Shown here piece after piece: positions 23,862 to 33,155 of a stretch of 33,283 nucleotides of DNA. Position numbers and translations under genes: made by a program. Numbering within the stretch: the first letter of the stretch is position 1; every line of letters starts with the position of its first letter. Origin of the DNA: Sphingomonas sp. (lineage in GTDB: Bacteria; Pseudomonadota; Alphaproteobacteria; Sphingomonadales; Sphingomonadaceae); the NCBI RefSeq assembly GCF_025362505.1, contig NZ_JANYGG010000063.1, positions 1-33,283 on the forward strand, read 5' to 3'. The notes below the pieces were generated by a model. It worked only from the letters and a program-made list of their open reading frames with translations, was not told the origin of the DNA and ran no database searches.

Positions 23862-26651
23862 TCACTTCGCCTCGACCACTTCGATCGGAAGCCCCGTCTT
23901 CTCCAGCTGCGGGCGGACCTTCGCGGCGTCGCCGACGACCACCCAGGTAAAGCCATTGGGGGCAATCGCGCCGCGGATCGCGCGGTCGAGCCCGGCCGCC
24001 GTCTGCGCCCGGTAGCGCGCGGCAAGTCCGACGTAGAAATCGTCGGGCCGGCCAAGCAAATCGGTGCGCATCATCGCCGCGAGCAGCGCCGCGCTCGTTT
24101 CGAACTGGCCTGGAAGCTGGTTGACGCTGTTGGCGATCGTAAGGCTCAATTCCTCCTCGCTGACCCCCTTGGTGCCGAGGAAATCGCCGATATCGCCGGT
24201 CAGCGCGATCAGCGAGTCACCGGTGCGATCGGCCTGGACCGGCGCCGAGACAGTGTAGGCAACGCCATTGGCGAGCAACTGGGCCGAGCTGCCAACGCCA
24301 TATGACCAGCCCTTGCTTTCGCGCAGGTCCATGTTGAGCCGCGACAGGAAGCTGCCGCCGAGCACGTCGTTGGCGGCCTGCAGCGGAACCGTGTCGCCGC
24401 GCGGATCGACCGGCAGGAGCTGCCCACCGGCGATCGTCGATTGCGGCGCGCCGGGCCGGTCGACCAGCAAGATCCGCGACGCCGCCGGCCGCGCAGGAGG
24501 GGCGGTGAACGCCTTGACCCCGCGCGCCGCCGATGGTGCTGCCCATCCGCCGAAGCGCGCCTCCAGAAGCGGCTTGATGTCAGCCAGCGGGCGGTCCGAA
24601 ACGACGAAGATCTTGGCCGTATCGGGCCGCAGCCAGCGCTGCTTGAAGCCGGCGAGATCGTCACGCGTGAATTTGGCGATCGCGGCGGGGTCGCCACCGG
24701 CTGGCCCGCCGTAGGGATGGCTCGGTCCATAAAGCGCGACCGGCAGCACGCGCTGGGCGACGCGGGTCGGATCCTTGAGTGTCTGGGCGATGCCGGTGAG
24801 CGCCTGGACGCGGACCCGGTCGATCTCAGCCGGGGCAAATGCCGGGTGCTGGACGATGTCGGTCAAAAGATCGATCGACGGCGCGAGATTGGGCGACAGC
24901 GCCGAAAGGGTGACAGTCGAGCGATCGGCGGTATTACCGGTGCCAATATTGGCGCCGAGCCGTTCCTCCGCCTCCGCCAGTTGCTGCGACGAGCGGCTGG
25001 TGGTGCCTTCCTCGAGCAGACCGACGGTCATCGCCGCAAGCCCGCGCTGGTCCGGCGCGTCGGCGGCATTGCCCGCGTCGAACGACAGCGCCAGCTGGGT
25101 CAACGGCACCGCGCTTCGCTGGGCGTAGACAATCGGGATGCCGTTCGCGAGGCTGGTGTGGACGATCGCGGGCCACTGCAGCGCGGTCAGTCGCCCAAGC
25201 GGCGGCAACGCGCGCGTCGGCTTGGGCGGCGCCTGCTCGGCCTTGGGCGCGGCGGGCTTGGTAACCTTCGTTTCGGCATAGGCTTCGCGCTGGCCGGGCG
25301 AGATCGAAATCGTCAGTGCCGGCCTGTTCAGCCATTGTTGCATCGCCGCGCGAACGCTGGCCGGGGTGACCGCGGCATAGGCTGCGAGCGTACGCTGGTA
25401 GAAGTTGCTGGTGCCGGCGAAAGTCTGCCCTTCCGCCAGGCTCACCGCCTTGCCGCCGAACCCGCCGACCTGCTCGAGCCCGCGGATGCGCCCGGCGACT
25501 TCGCTCGTCACGGCGCGCTGGACCTCGTCTGCGGTCGGGCCCCGGGCGATGAGATCGGCCATGATCGCGTTGGCCCGCGCGGCGACCTTGGCGGGGTCGG
25601 TCCCGGGCTTGGCGACGATCTGGGTCGTAAAGACACCCGCGCGCTGGAGCGGACTATAATTCGCGCTGACCTGGATCGCGATCTTCTCCTCGCGCACGAG
25701 CGCCTTGTCGAGCCGCGAGCTGGCGAGACCGCCCAGGATCGAACCACCGACATCGAGCGCCGCCATCTGCGGTGACAGCAGCCCGGGCACCGCCCAGTTG
25801 CGCGAGATGATCGTAAAGGCGAGCGCGTCCTTGAGCACCACGGTCTTGGGCGCGGCAAGCGTCGGCACCGTCGCCATCGCCGGGCGATTGACCGGGCCGC
25901 GCGCGATGGCGCCGAAATAGCGCTCGACCAGCGGGCGGGCCTTGGCCGCAGTGGTGTCGCCGGCGATAACCAGCACAGCGTTGTTGGGGCCGTACTTGTC
26001 GCGGAACCACTGCTTCACATCGGCCAGACTGGCCGCGTCGAGGTCGGCCATCGATCCGATCACCGTGTGGTGATAGGGGTGACCGGCGGGGAACAAATTC
26101 TCGTACAGCGCATATTGCGCGAGCCCGCCGGGCCGGCTGTCGCCTTGACGCTTCTCGTTTTGGACGACGCTGCGCTGGTTATCGAGCACGCCTTGCGACA
26201 CCGCTCCCAGAAGGTGCCCCATGCGGTCGCTTTCCATGAACAGCGTCCGTTCGAGCGCGCCGGTCGGGACGGTCTCGAAATAGTTCGTGCGGTCGTTCGA
26301 CGTGGTGCCGTTCTCGTCGGTCGCGCCGATTTGCTGGAGGAACTTGAAGTAATCGCCGGGCAGATTCTCCGAGCCGTTGAACATGAGGTGCTCGAACAGG
26401 TGCGCGAAACCGGTCTTGCCGGCGGGTTCGTCCTTCGACCCGACGTTGTACCAAGTGCTGACCGCGACCACCGGCGCCTTGTGATCCTCGTGGATGATGA
26501 CTGTCAGCCCGTTGGCGAGGCGGAACATCGTGTGAGGAATGGCGACCTGGCGGACGAGACTCGATACCGGCGCGGCGGGTGCGACTGTCGCGGCGATCGA
26601 CGGCGCCGAAAGCGCGGTGGCGCAGAGCAAGGCAAAAGTTTGGAAACGCAT
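23862..26651 (-). CDS. Secreted M16-family zinc protease (tandem pitrilysin-like domains)
   Basis: The 929-residue protein has a signal peptide (MRFQTFALLCATALSAPSIA) and two M16 modules. The first is active: HxxEH in FAHLFEHLMFNGSE (zinc His84 and His88, catalytic Glu87) with a downstream Glu around NEKRQGDS. The second, after about residue 480 (HTSLANGIPIVYAQR), lacks HxxEH and should be the structural partner, as in other M16 proteins. A Pro/Lys/Ala linker near residue 470 joins them. Such proteins are periplasmic and degrade peptides enclosed in their chamber. ATG 26651 follows a weak purine-rich site. It lies downstream of the unknown secreted protein gene on the same strand, about 130 bp away. 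Confidence 0.92.
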   Translation of the reverse strand: MRFQTFALLCATALSAPSIAATVAPAAPVSSLVRQVAIPHTMFRLANGLTVIIHEDHKAPVVAVSTWYNVGSKDEPAGKTGFAHLFEHLMFNGSENLPGDYFKFLQQIGATDENGTTSNDRTNYFETVPTGALERTLFMESDRMGHLLGAVSQGVLDNQRSVVQNEKRQGDSRPGGLAQYALYENLFPAGHPYHHTVIGSMADLDAASLADVKQWFRDKYGPNNAVLVIAGDTTAAKARPLVERYFGAIARGPVNRPAMATVPTLAAPKTVVLKDALAFTIISRNWAVPGLLSPQMAALDVGGSILGGLASSRLDKALVREEKIAIQVSANYSPLQRAGVFTTQIVAKPGTDPAKVAARANAIMADLIARGPTADEVQRAVTSEVAGRIRGLEQVGGFGGKAVSLAEGQTFAGTSNFYQRTLAAYAAVTPASVRAAMQQWLNRPALTISISPGQREAYAETKVTKPAAPKAEQAPPKPTRALPPLGRLTALQWPAIVHTSLANGIPIVYAQRSAVPLTQLALSFDAGNAADAPDQRGLAAMTVGLLEEGTTSRSSQQLAEAEERLGANIGTGNTADRSTVTLSALSPNLAPSIDLLTDIVQHPAFAPAEIDRVRVQALTGIAQTLKDPTRVAQRVLPVALYGPSHPYGGPAGGDPAAIAKFTRDDLAGFKQRWLRPDTAKIFVVSDRPLADIKPLLEARFGGWAAPSAARGVKAFTAPPARPAASRILLVDRPGAPQSTIAGGQLLPVDPRGDTVPLQAANDVLGGSFLSRLNMDLRESKGWSYGVGSSAQLLANGVAYTVSAPVQADRTGDSLIALTGDIGDFLGTKGVSEEELSLTIANSVNQLPGQFETSAALLAAMMRTDLLGRPDDFYVGLAARYRAQTAAGLDRAIRGAIAPNGFTWVVVGDAAKVRPQLEKTGLPIEVVEAK

Positions 26652-26778
26652 GGCGGAGCCCCTGAAACTTGTTCGTTGCCTGTCCCTAATGCCTTGCGCT
26701 CAGGGTGCAATTCGCTTTGTCAGGGACTGCCCGGCTTTTCGACCAAACGCAGATACCGTCGGTCAATCGCGGTCAGGT

Positions 26779-27951
26779 TCACGGAACCGGGATCGCCCCG
26801 CGCAGCATGTCGCCGATACCGAAGCGTTTCTTCTTGCGTGGCGGCTCGCCGGACCGTGGAGGCTCGCCGGACCGAGACGCATCGCCTTCCATATCGAGGC
26901 CGCGGATCATCGTGGCGGTGCTCTTGTAGCGCAACTTAGCGACCCACTTGGGTGCTTTCGGCGCCTCGGCAAAGCCGGCTTCGGGGCCATAGCCGATCAT
27001 CGTCACCACCCCGTTGGGCGCGGCGCGGGCAACTTCAGCGGGGAGAAGGCACTCGCTGACGGACGATCCCAGCACCGCACCGGTGGCAAGCTGGCGGCGA
27101 ACCTCGGCTGGCGAGAGATAATCCATGTCGGGGAAGCGGTTGGCCATGGTGGCGGATGACCAGATAATCATGTCGCCGCCCGCTTCGCTGCCAGCGCCTG
27201 CTCCGAACAGGCCGAGCGCATAGCCGGTCGCTTGCGACGCGAGCGTCCAGCCGAGCCGCCCCGCGCCCGACGGCAGCGCGCCATTCTCGCGCAAGCCGAG
27301 CGCCGGCATGAAGTCCTGGTTCGCGCCCAGTATGAAGCCGATCGGCGGGGCATAACTTGCCTCTACCCGGTGCGCGCCGACCAGCGAGCCGTTGCCGGGA
27401 ACCGGTCGGTCGTCGCGGCGATTGGGCCACCGCGCGGCCTTCGGATCGAGCGTCGTGTGAGCGACCACTCGACGCGCGCCAGTGGCCATCGCCATCATCG
27501 CCGGCGAGACCTGGCCGGGTATCATCTTGGCCAAGTCGATGACCTGCGGCTGGTTCGGGCCAACATGCTCGCCGCAACCCCAATAGATCAGCAGCCGTCC
27601 CTTGGGCCGTTCGAAGCCGGTCGGCGTGTCGCGCGACGCCGCGACCGGCTCGGGCGGGAGCAGCGGCAACTGGGGCCCAAGGCCGAGGGTGGTCGGCGGC
27701 AGATGGTTCGCGGTCCCGGCCACCCCGTTGCGCGCCGACAGGCGAAGCTCGAGCGTTCGTACCGCCCCGCCGCCGCCGCCACTCATCATGTTCATCATCT
27801 GGCCAAGGCTCGGCCGGCCGGCGCCCATCCCCGCGCCGAGCCCGCTCATCGTCGCGACATCGACCGTGTAGGAGGCCAGCGGAGCCGGGGCCGGCGCGGC
27901 CCCGATTGTCGTCGTCGCGGCCAGCGCCGCCAACCAGGTCCCACGTGCCAT
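26779..27951 (-). CDS. Secreted protein of unknown function
   Basis: I do not recognise a characterised family for this 390-residue protein. It has a short signal peptide (MARGTWLAALAATTTIGAAPAP) and a Gly/Met-rich segment (MSGLGAGMGAGRPSLGQMMNMMSGGGGG). A beta-rich body follows, including RLLIYWGCGEHVGPNQPQVID. The C-terminus is very basic, and a hexapeptide RSGEPP occurs twice in tandem just before KKKRFGIGDM. The 18-bp period is visible at 26843-26874. Similar proteins occur in sphingomonads, to my recollection, without known function. A periplasmic or surface location is likely. It is divergent from lepA. Confidence 0.75.
   Translation of the reverse strand: MARGTWLAALAATTTIGAAPAPAPLASYTVDVATMSGLGAGMGAGRPSLGQMMNMMSGGGGGAVRTLELRLSARNGVAGTANHLPPTTLGLGPQLPLLPPEPVAASRDTPTGFERPKGRLLIYWGCGEHVGPNQPQVIDLAKMIPGQVSPAMMAMATGARRVVAHTTLDPKAARWPNRRDDRPVPGNGSLVGAHRVEASYAPPIGFILGANQDFMPALGLRENGALPSGAGRLGWTLASQATGYALGLFGAGAGSEAGGDMIIWSSATMANRFPDMDYLSPAEVRRQLATGAVLGSSVSECLLPAEVARAAPNGVVTMIGYGPEAGFAEAPKAPKWVAKLRYKSTATMIRGLDMEGDASRSGEPPRSGEPPRKKKRFGIGDMLRGAIPVP
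26843..26874 (-). repeat. Tandem 18-bp coding repeat (RSGEPP x2)
   Basis: GGCTCGCCGGACCG occurs at 26843-26856 and again at 26861-26874, an in-frame 18-bp duplication near the 3' end of the unknown secreted protein gene. Confidence 0.7.
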
Positions 27952-28069
27952 CGATCGCTCCCCCGTACTGACCGGCTGATGTTAGCTCAAAGCCCCAACC
28001 GCGCCAACCGCGATCGGCACCTCGCCGGACTGGCCGCGCCCCCGCGCCTCTGCTAGCGGCGGCGGCAAC

Positions 28070-29902
28070 ATGACCGATCTCAAACATATCCGAAACTTCT
28101 CGATCATCGCGCATATCGACCATGGCAAGTCGACCCTGGCCGCTCGGCTGATCCAGGCCACAGGCGGCCTGTCAGCGCGCGAGATGACCGCGCAAGTCCT
28201 TGACAACATGGAGATCGAGAAGGAGCGCGGGATCACCATCAAGGCCCAGTCGGTGCGCCTTGAATGGGTCGCGAAGGACGGCGAGAACTACACGCTCAAC
28301 CTCATGGACACGCCCGGGCACGTCGACTTCGCCTATGAAGTGAGCCGCAGCCTCGCCGCGTGTGAAGGCGCGCTCCTCGTCGTCGACGCCGCGCAAGGGG
28401 TCGAGGCGCAGACACTGGCCAACGTCTACCAGTCGATCGAGCACGACCATGAGATCGTCCCGGTCATCAACAAGGTCGACCTCCCCGCCGCCGAACCCGA
28501 GCGAGTGCGCGAGGAAATCGAGGAGATCATCGGGCTCGACGCGTCGGGCGCGGTGTTCGCCAGCGCCAAGACCGGGCTCGGTATCCCCGAAATCCTGCAG
28601 GCGATCGTCGACGTCATCCCCCCGCCCAAGGGCGACCGCGACGCGCCGCTGAAGGCGATGCTGGTCGATTCCTGGTACGACCCCTACCTCGGCGTCGTGA
28701 TCCTGGTCCGGGTGATCGACGGGGTGGTCAAGAAGGGCCAGATGGTCCAGTTCATGGCCACCGGCAGCCAGCATCTGATCGACCGCGTCGGCTGCTTCCG
28801 CCCCAAGATCGACCAGCTCCCGGAGTTAGGCCCCGGCGAAATCGGCTTCATCACCGCGCAGATCAAGGAAGTCGCCCAGACCGCGGTCGGCGACACGATC
28901 ACCGACGCCAAACGCCCCACCGCAAAGGCGCTGCCGGGGTTCAAGCTGGTCCAGCCGGTGGTGTTCTGCGGGCTGTTCCCGGTCGACGCCGCCGAGTTCG
29001 AGAAATTGCGCGACAGCCTGTACAAGCTGCGGCTCAACGACGCGTCGTTCAGCTTCGAGACCGAGAGCAGTGCCGCATTGGGATTTGGCTTTCGCTGCGG
29101 GTTCCTCGGGCTGCTCCACCTCGAGATCATCCAGGAGCGGCTGACCCGCGAATATGACCTCGACCTGATCACCACCGCTCCGTCGGTGGTCTACAAGATC
29201 GAGCTAAGCCATTCGAAGACGGAAGCCGCGCAGTCGATCGAACTGCACAACCCGGCCGACATGCCCGACATCAACCGCATCGTCAGCATCGACGAGCCGT
29301 GGATCGAGGCGACGATCTATGTCCCCGACGAATATCTCGGCGCGATTTTGAAGCTGTGCCAGGACCGGCGCGGGATCCAGAAGGATCTGACTTATGTGGG
29401 CCACGGCAAGTCGACCCGCGCGCAGATCAAGTATGAGCTGCCCTTGAACGAGGTGGTGTTCGACTTTTACGACCGGTTGAAGTCGATCAGCCGCGGCTAT
29501 GCGAGCTTCGACTATCACGCCATCGGCAATCGCGAGGGCGACCTCGTCAAGATGAGCATCCTGGTCAACGCCGAGCCGGTCGACGCGCTGAGCATGATCG
29601 TCCACCGCGGCACCGCCGAAGCGCGCGGGCGGCAGATGTGCGAGCGATTGAAGGACCTCATCCCGCGCCATCTGTTCAAGATCCCGATCCAGGCGGCGAT
29701 CGGCGGCAAGGTCATCGCCCGCGAGACGATCGCCGCGATGCGCAAGGACGTCACCGCGAAATGCTATGGCGGCGACGCCAGCCGCAAGCGCAAGCTGCTC
29801 GACAAGCAGAAGGAGGGCAAGAAGCGCATGCGCGAGTACGGCAGTGTCAGCATCCCGCAGGAGGCGTTTATTGCGGCGCTCAGGATGGGGGATGAAGGGT
29901 GA
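28070..29902 (+). CDS. lepA: Elongation factor 4 (LepA) GTPase
   Basis: The 610-residue ribosomal GTPase acts on stalled or wrongly translocated ribosomes. G1 is AHIDHGKST (about residues 14-22), the switch region has GITIKAQ, G3 is DTPGH and G4 NKVD. Domains II and III follow, with [25 protein letters not shown]. The LepA-specific C-terminal domain ends [43 protein letters not shown] and [15 protein letters not shown]. The length is about usual. ATG 28070 is the canonical start. It is transcribed alone, with a hairpin at 30013-30040 downstream. Confidence 0.97.
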   Translation: MTDLKHIRNFSIIAHIDHGKSTLAARLIQATGGLSAREMTAQVLDNMEIEKERGITIKAQSVRLEWVAKDGENYTLNLMDTPGHVDFAYEVSRSLAACEGALLVVDAAQGVEAQTLANVYQSIEHDHEIVPVINKVDLPAAEPERVREEIEEIIGLDASGAVFASAKTGLGIPEILQAIVDVIPPPKGDRDAPLKAMLVDSWYDPYLGVVILVRVIDGVVKKGQMVQFMATGSQHLIDRVGCFRPKIDQLPELGPGEIGFITAQIKEVAQTAVGDTITDAKRPTAKALPGFKLVQPVVFCGLFPVDAAEFEKLRDSLYKLRLNDASFSFETESSAALGFGFRCGFLGLLHLEIIQERLTREYDLDLITTAPSVVYKIELSHSKTEAAQSIELHNPADMPDINRIVSIDEPWIEATIYVPDEYLGAILKLCQDRRGIQKDLTYVGHGKSTRAQIKYELPLNEVVFDFYDRLKSISRGYASFDYHAIGNREGDLVKMSILVNAEPVDALSMIVHRGTAEARGRQMCERLKDLIPRHLFKIPIQAAIGGKVIARETIAAMRKDVTAKCYGGDASRKRKLLDKQKEGKKRMREYGSVSIPQEAFIAALRMGDEG

Positions 29903-30012
29903 AGCCCCGAGCGTAAGGGAGGCTTCGCGCCAGCAAAGGCGAGCTTAGGCGGCGAGCGGCGGAAGCCCGGCCGGCGTGCGCCCGGGAAGCGAACCCGAAG
30001 GGCGACGCGGTC

Positions 30013-30040
30013 GACGTCACGGATTTGCCTCCGTGACGTC
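30013..30040. terminator. Bidirectional terminator-like hairpin between lepA and vapC
   Basis: GACGTCACGGA (30013-30023) and TCCGTGACGTC (30030-30040) form a perfect 11-bp stem with a 6-base loop. T-rich sequence (TTCTACTCCTT) follows on the plus strand. It sits between the convergent lepA and vapC genes and can serve both, though the T-tract is imperfect. The 29903-30012 stretch before it is GC-rich and has a GAAGCC/GGCTTC inverted pair but no gene I can support. Confidence 0.6.
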
Positions 30041-30042
30041 TT

Positions 30043-30447
30043 CTACTCCTTCCCTACCCCTTCCCAAGCTTCGATCTGCAGACCCGGGACGTCGCGAAAA
30101 TCGCGTCCGTTGAACGTGATGAGCGTTAGCCCGTGGACCAGCGCCGTGGCGGCGATCATTCGATCGGTCGTCTTGCGCCGCGAATAGCCGATCGCCGCAA
30201 CGATCTCGCGATAGGTGGCAATTTCGGGGGTACCGAAATCTAGCGTCTCGATCTGCTCGAGCATGCGGTCGAGGGCGCCGCGGCGAAGCATAGTTTCGTC
30301 GGGCTCGGCATAGGCGCCATTTTCAAGCTCTACCCGGCTGACGATCGACAAATGATGGTCTGGGCCGAGTTCGATCAACCGTTCACCGACTCTTATGTCA
30401 CCATCGCGAAGGTGGATGGCAACGTTGGTGTCGATCAGAAAGCGCAA
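30043..30447 (-). CDS. vapC: VapC-type PIN-domain ribonuclease toxin
   Basis: The 134-residue toxin is a metal-dependent RNase that cuts RNA, in known cases tRNA or rRNA, when its antitoxin is lost. PIN acidic residues are in RFLIDTNVAIHLRDGD (Asp), VSRVELENGAYAE (Glu), KTTDRMIAATALVHG (Asp) and FNGRDFRDVPGL (Asn/Asp). The set looks intact, so the toxin should be active. The start is TTG 30447, since LRFLIDTNV is the canonical N-terminus and it lies 4 bp after the vapB stop; the longer open frame would overlap vapB. The weak start codon may keep toxin below antitoxin. Confidence 0.88.
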   Translation of the reverse strand: MRFLIDTNVAIHLRDGDIRVGERLIELGPDHHLSIVSRVELENGAYAEPDETMLRRGALDRMLEQIETLDFGTPEIATYREIVAAIGYSRRKTTDRMIAATALVHGLTLITFNGRDFRDVPGLQIEAWEGVGKE

Positions 30448-30451
30448 GCGT

Positions 30452-30724
30452 TTAGGAGCCGCGCCGCTCGGGCCACTCGATCGGCTGGCGCTTCTGCACC
30501 GATCCCGGCTTAGACATCGCGCCAAGGTCCTCGATCATTTCCCGAAACTTGCGCTGCTTCTCGTCGGGATCGTCTGCGAGTCGGGCAGTCAGCACATTGC
30601 CATGGCGGCTGACCATCATAAGTTCGTCGGGCCCGACATCGAGCGCTTTGGGCAAACGAAGTGCAATGCTGTTGCCGCTCCTGAACGTCTTGGTCTGGTG
30701 CTCGCCCACGGGTGAGGACTCCAT
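30452..30724 (-). CDS. vapB: VapB-type antitoxin
   Basis: The 90-residue antitoxin has an AbrB/SpoVT-type swapped-hairpin DNA-binding domain: TKTFRSGNSIALRLPKAL then LDVGPDELMMVSRHGN. The C-terminal half (DEKQRKFREMIEDLGAM, then PIEWPERRGS) should wrap the toxin and block its active site. Start ATG 30724 is chosen over an in-frame ATG at 30793, because domain homology starts soon after it and the putative promoter lies between them. With VapC it should repress its own promoter. It is divergent from the HNH endonuclease gene. Confidence 0.88.
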   Translation of the reverse strand: MESSPVGEHQTKTFRSGNSIALRLPKALDVGPDELMMVSRHGNVLTARLADDPDEKQRKFREMIEDLGAMSKPGSVQKRQPIEWPERRGS

Positions 30725-30735
30725 ATGATTGACGC

Positions 30736-30743
30736 GTATATAC
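30736..30743 (-). promoter_or_regulatory. vapBC promoter/operator candidate
   Basis: GTATATAC, a perfect 8-bp palindrome, contains TATATA (30737-30742), a good -10 about 13 bp before the vapB ATG. Weak -35-like sequences (GTGGAC/TGGACT) lie 17-18 bp upstream on the minus strand. The overlap of palindrome and -10 fits autorepression by VapBC. Confidence 0.45.
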
Positions 30744-30807
30744 ATTGAGAGCGAGTGCAAGTCCACATGCGCTTTGACCTGGTGCAAACGCACGATATCG
30801 AGCTGTA

Positions 30808-31710
30808 ATGGCTAAAGGTGTTCTCCTCTATCGGAAGGATTCGAAATATAAGGACGAGCCATGGTCCTTTTATCGATTTCCCAAGAAGGACTATCAATCG
30901 CGAGCCCTACAGATGGTTGGCGATTGGGTTATCTTCCTTGAGCCAGTCAAGGCTGGACCGAGCGGGTATCATGCTGTCGGTCGGATAGAATCTATCGTTC
31001 CCGATCTCGCTGATCCAAAAATGAATCTCGCGATGATCGATCCAACCTCTTATCTCAAGTTCGAACAGCAAGTGCCGTTCAGCCGCAACAAGATTTATCC
31101 GGAACGCAGCGTGTTGAACGAAGCCGGCGCCGTTTCAGGGAGAGCGCAGTCGGCGGTTAGAGTCATACCTGCTGCGGACTTCAACAGAATCTTCGACCTT
31201 GGATTTGAGGCGGATCTCCAGTTACCTCGAACAGATAGCCGCGACTCGCTAGCATCGTTTGCCGAAGAGCAAATACCGTACGCATTCGAACAGGACCGAG
31301 TGCAAGTGCTCACGCTTCGCACGGTGAGAGATCGCGTTTTTCGTCATCATGTGCTGAAGGCGTATGACCGGCGCTGCGCCTTCACCGGATTCCAGTTCAT
31401 CAATGGTGGCGGGCGGGCCGAGGTCGAGGCGGCGCATATCAAGTCGGTCGAGGCGAAGGGGCCTGACGTGGTGCAGAACGGGCTGGCGCTGTCAGGAACG
31501 GTACACTGGATGTTCGACCGGGGGTTGCTGTCGGTGGCGGACGACTCGGCGATCCTGCTGTCGAACCATATCAACGATGTCGACGGGGTGCGGAAGATAC
31601 TGAACGCGGATGGCTATGCGCGGTTGCCCGGGGATGCGGCGAGCAGGCCGGATCCGGGGTTTGTGCGGTGGCATCGCGAGACGGTGTTCAAGGGCGCGGC
31701 GCTGGGGTGA
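30808..31710 (+). CDS. HNH endonuclease, probable restriction-type
   Basis: The 300-residue protein has a C-terminal HNH_2-type nuclease domain (about residues 180-265). CAFTGFQF leads into VEAAHIKSVEAKGPDVVQNGLALSGTVHWMFDRGLLSV, with the H, N and H residues in place. The N-terminal half (KDEPWSFYRFPKKD, GDWVIFLEPVKAGPSGYHAVGRIESI) resembles a PUA/EVE-like beta fold, which in other systems reads modified bases. A modification-dependent endonuclease is therefore possible, but this is inference. The 5' half is clearly AT-richer: one 60-base line (30841-30900) counts 42% G+C against 67% in 31441-31500. ATG 30808 has only a weak GAG site. It is divergent from vapBC, and no methyltransferase partner is adjacent. 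Confidence 0.82.
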   Translation: MAKGVLLYRKDSKYKDEPWSFYRFPKKDYQSRALQMVGDWVIFLEPVKAGPSGYHAVGRIESIVPDLADPKMNLAMIDPTSYLKFEQQVPFSRNKIYPERSVLNEAGAVSGRAQSAVRVIPAADFNRIFDLGFEADLQLPRTDSRDSLASFAEEQIPYAFEQDRVQVLTLRTVRDRVFRHHVLKAYDRRCAFTGFQFINGGGRAEVEAAHIKSVEAKGPDVVQNGLALSGTVHWMFDRGLLSVADDSAILLSNHINDVDGVRKILNADGYARLPGDAASRPDPGFVRWHRETVFKGAALG

Positions 31711-31758
31711 GGATGGGGGACGCGGCCAGACGTGGTGCTCCCCTCGAATGGACATCGG

Positions 31759-32856
31759 TCAGACACCGGAAAAGTTGAAGTCGAGCCGCGTCGAATAGCC
31801 CTCGTTGCCGTGCGTCGCAGTCATCGTCCCGCCGAGCTGCCGCACCGACGCCCTTAGAATCTTGAGTCCCAGCCCGACGCGTCCGCCTGGGCCGATTGCT
31901 TCGACCTCGCCTTGCTCGGCGTCATCGCTGCACTCTAGCCGATAGCCCGCGTCCGCCACCCGCTTGCCACTCAAGTCGATCGTTCCCGACGACCGCTTGA
32001 ACGAATGCTTTAACGCATTCGCCGCAAGCTCGTTGACGATCGTTGCCACGATCGATGCTTCCCGCGACACGACCGGCACATTTTCGAAACTGCCTACGAC
32101 AGTGACTTCGGCTGGAAGCGTCGAGTTGATCAGTCCCACCACCTTGTCGAGGTACGGCCCAAGCTCGATCAGTTCGTTGGTAGCGTCCATCGCCAGATGC
32201 TCGTGGAGCGCGGCGACGATGTTGATCTGGCGCGCTACCCGTTCGAGCGAGTCGCGTGCTTCGTCGTTGCCCAACGCCGATCGCTCAAGCGAGACGAACC
32301 CGCCGATCAGCTGCAACGAGTTTTTGACCCGATGGTCGATCTCGCTGCGAAGCACCGCCTCGTTGGCGATGACGGCCCGCAAGTCGAGCTGGGTCATGAC
32401 CTGATCGGCAAGAACCCGCAGGGCATCGCGCTGTAACGGGCTGAGCGTCCGCGGCTGATTGTCGAGCACGCATAACGTGCCGATCGGATAGCCGCCCTTC
32501 GACTTGAGCAACGCGCCAGCGTAGAAGCGCAGTCCCGGGTCGGCGAGGCACAAGGGATTATCCGCCATCCTCGCATCGGCCAGCGTATCGGGGATTTCGA
32601 CGAAATCGTCTTCCAGAATCACATGAGCGCACAACGACGAGGCGAGCGGCGTTTCGCGCACCCCAAGGCCGGTTTCCGCCTTGAACCATTGCCGCGTCTC
32701 GTCGATCAAGTTGATGACGGATATCGGGGCGTCGCAAATCCGCGAGGCAAGCATCACGATATCGTCGAAATCCGATTCCCGTGGCGTATCGAGGATATCA
32801 TATGCGCGCAGCGCTGCCAGGCGGGCAGCTTCGAACGGATGAGGCTGGGCTTTCAT
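31759..32856 (-). CDS. GAF-domain sensor histidine kinase (HisKA_2/HWE type)
   Basis: The 365-residue cytoplasmic kinase has an N-terminal GAF domain (about 10-160), beginning ARLAALRAYDILDTPRESDFDDIVMLAS and containing INLIDETRQWFKAETGL and GYPIGTLCVLDNQPR. The phosphoacceptor is His175 in EIDHRVKNSLQLIGGFVSLERS. The ATPase domain has the N-box NELAANALKHSFKR (Asn275) and glycine box GPGGRVGLGLKILR. In Alphaproteobacteria, HisKA_2 kinases of this kind often feed the PhyR/EcfG general stress response; no PhyR, NepR or EcfG gene is in the window. ATG 32856 is preferred to an upstream TTG (32874), as homology begins right after it. No membrane segment is visible. Confidence 0.9.
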   Translation of the reverse strand: MKAQPHPFEAARLAALRAYDILDTPRESDFDDIVMLASRICDAPISVINLIDETRQWFKAETGLGVRETPLASSLCAHVILEDDFVEIPDTLADARMADNPLCLADPGLRFYAGALLKSKGGYPIGTLCVLDNQPRTLSPLQRDALRVLADQVMTQLDLRAVIANEAVLRSEIDHRVKNSLQLIGGFVSLERSALGNDEARDSLERVARQINIVAALHEHLAMDATNELIELGPYLDKVVGLINSTLPAEVTVVGSFENVPVVSREASIVATIVNELAANALKHSFKRSSGTIDLSGKRVADAGYRLECSDDAEQGEVEAIGPGGRVGLGLKILRASVRQLGGTMTATHGNEGYSTRLDFNFSGV

Positions 32857-33155
32857 GCGAGGTACCGAGCGCAAGCTAACCCAAAACGCAAGGGCTTAGG
32901 GGAAGCGTTATTCAAATCGATCTCCGCTTTGGGTAGGCCGCAGTCGTGGCACGCGTGCGTGGCTCGCAGCTGCCCTGCCAAACATCGAGCAAGCTTCGGA
33001 ATTTTCAGCGTTTTCGCCCCGGACCGTTCGGGCCGGTTTCAGCCAACTCCGGAAACGTCACTCACCGACAGGCGGCACGCTGGCGCACCTGCCACGAAAA
33101 GGCGGCCCGGCAGTGTGCCGAAGCCACCTTCGATAGCCTCGCCAAGTCGGACCGT
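32857..33155. other. Intergenic region, no gene supported
   Basis: About 300 bp between the kinase start and the stop of the last gene. It must hold the kinase promoter and the 3' untranslated region of the Gly/Tyr-rich gene. I see no clear -35/-10 pair or RNA gene. A short imperfect inverted repeat (CCGGACC / GGGCCGG, around 33016-33033) is present without a T-tract. Open frames across it do not look like proteins. Confidence 0.5.

Noticed and set aside
29903-30012. Possible small RNA or tRNA after lepA
   Set aside because: No cloverleaf or promoter; only a GAAGCC/GGCTTC inverted pair with a 14-base loop and no T-tract.
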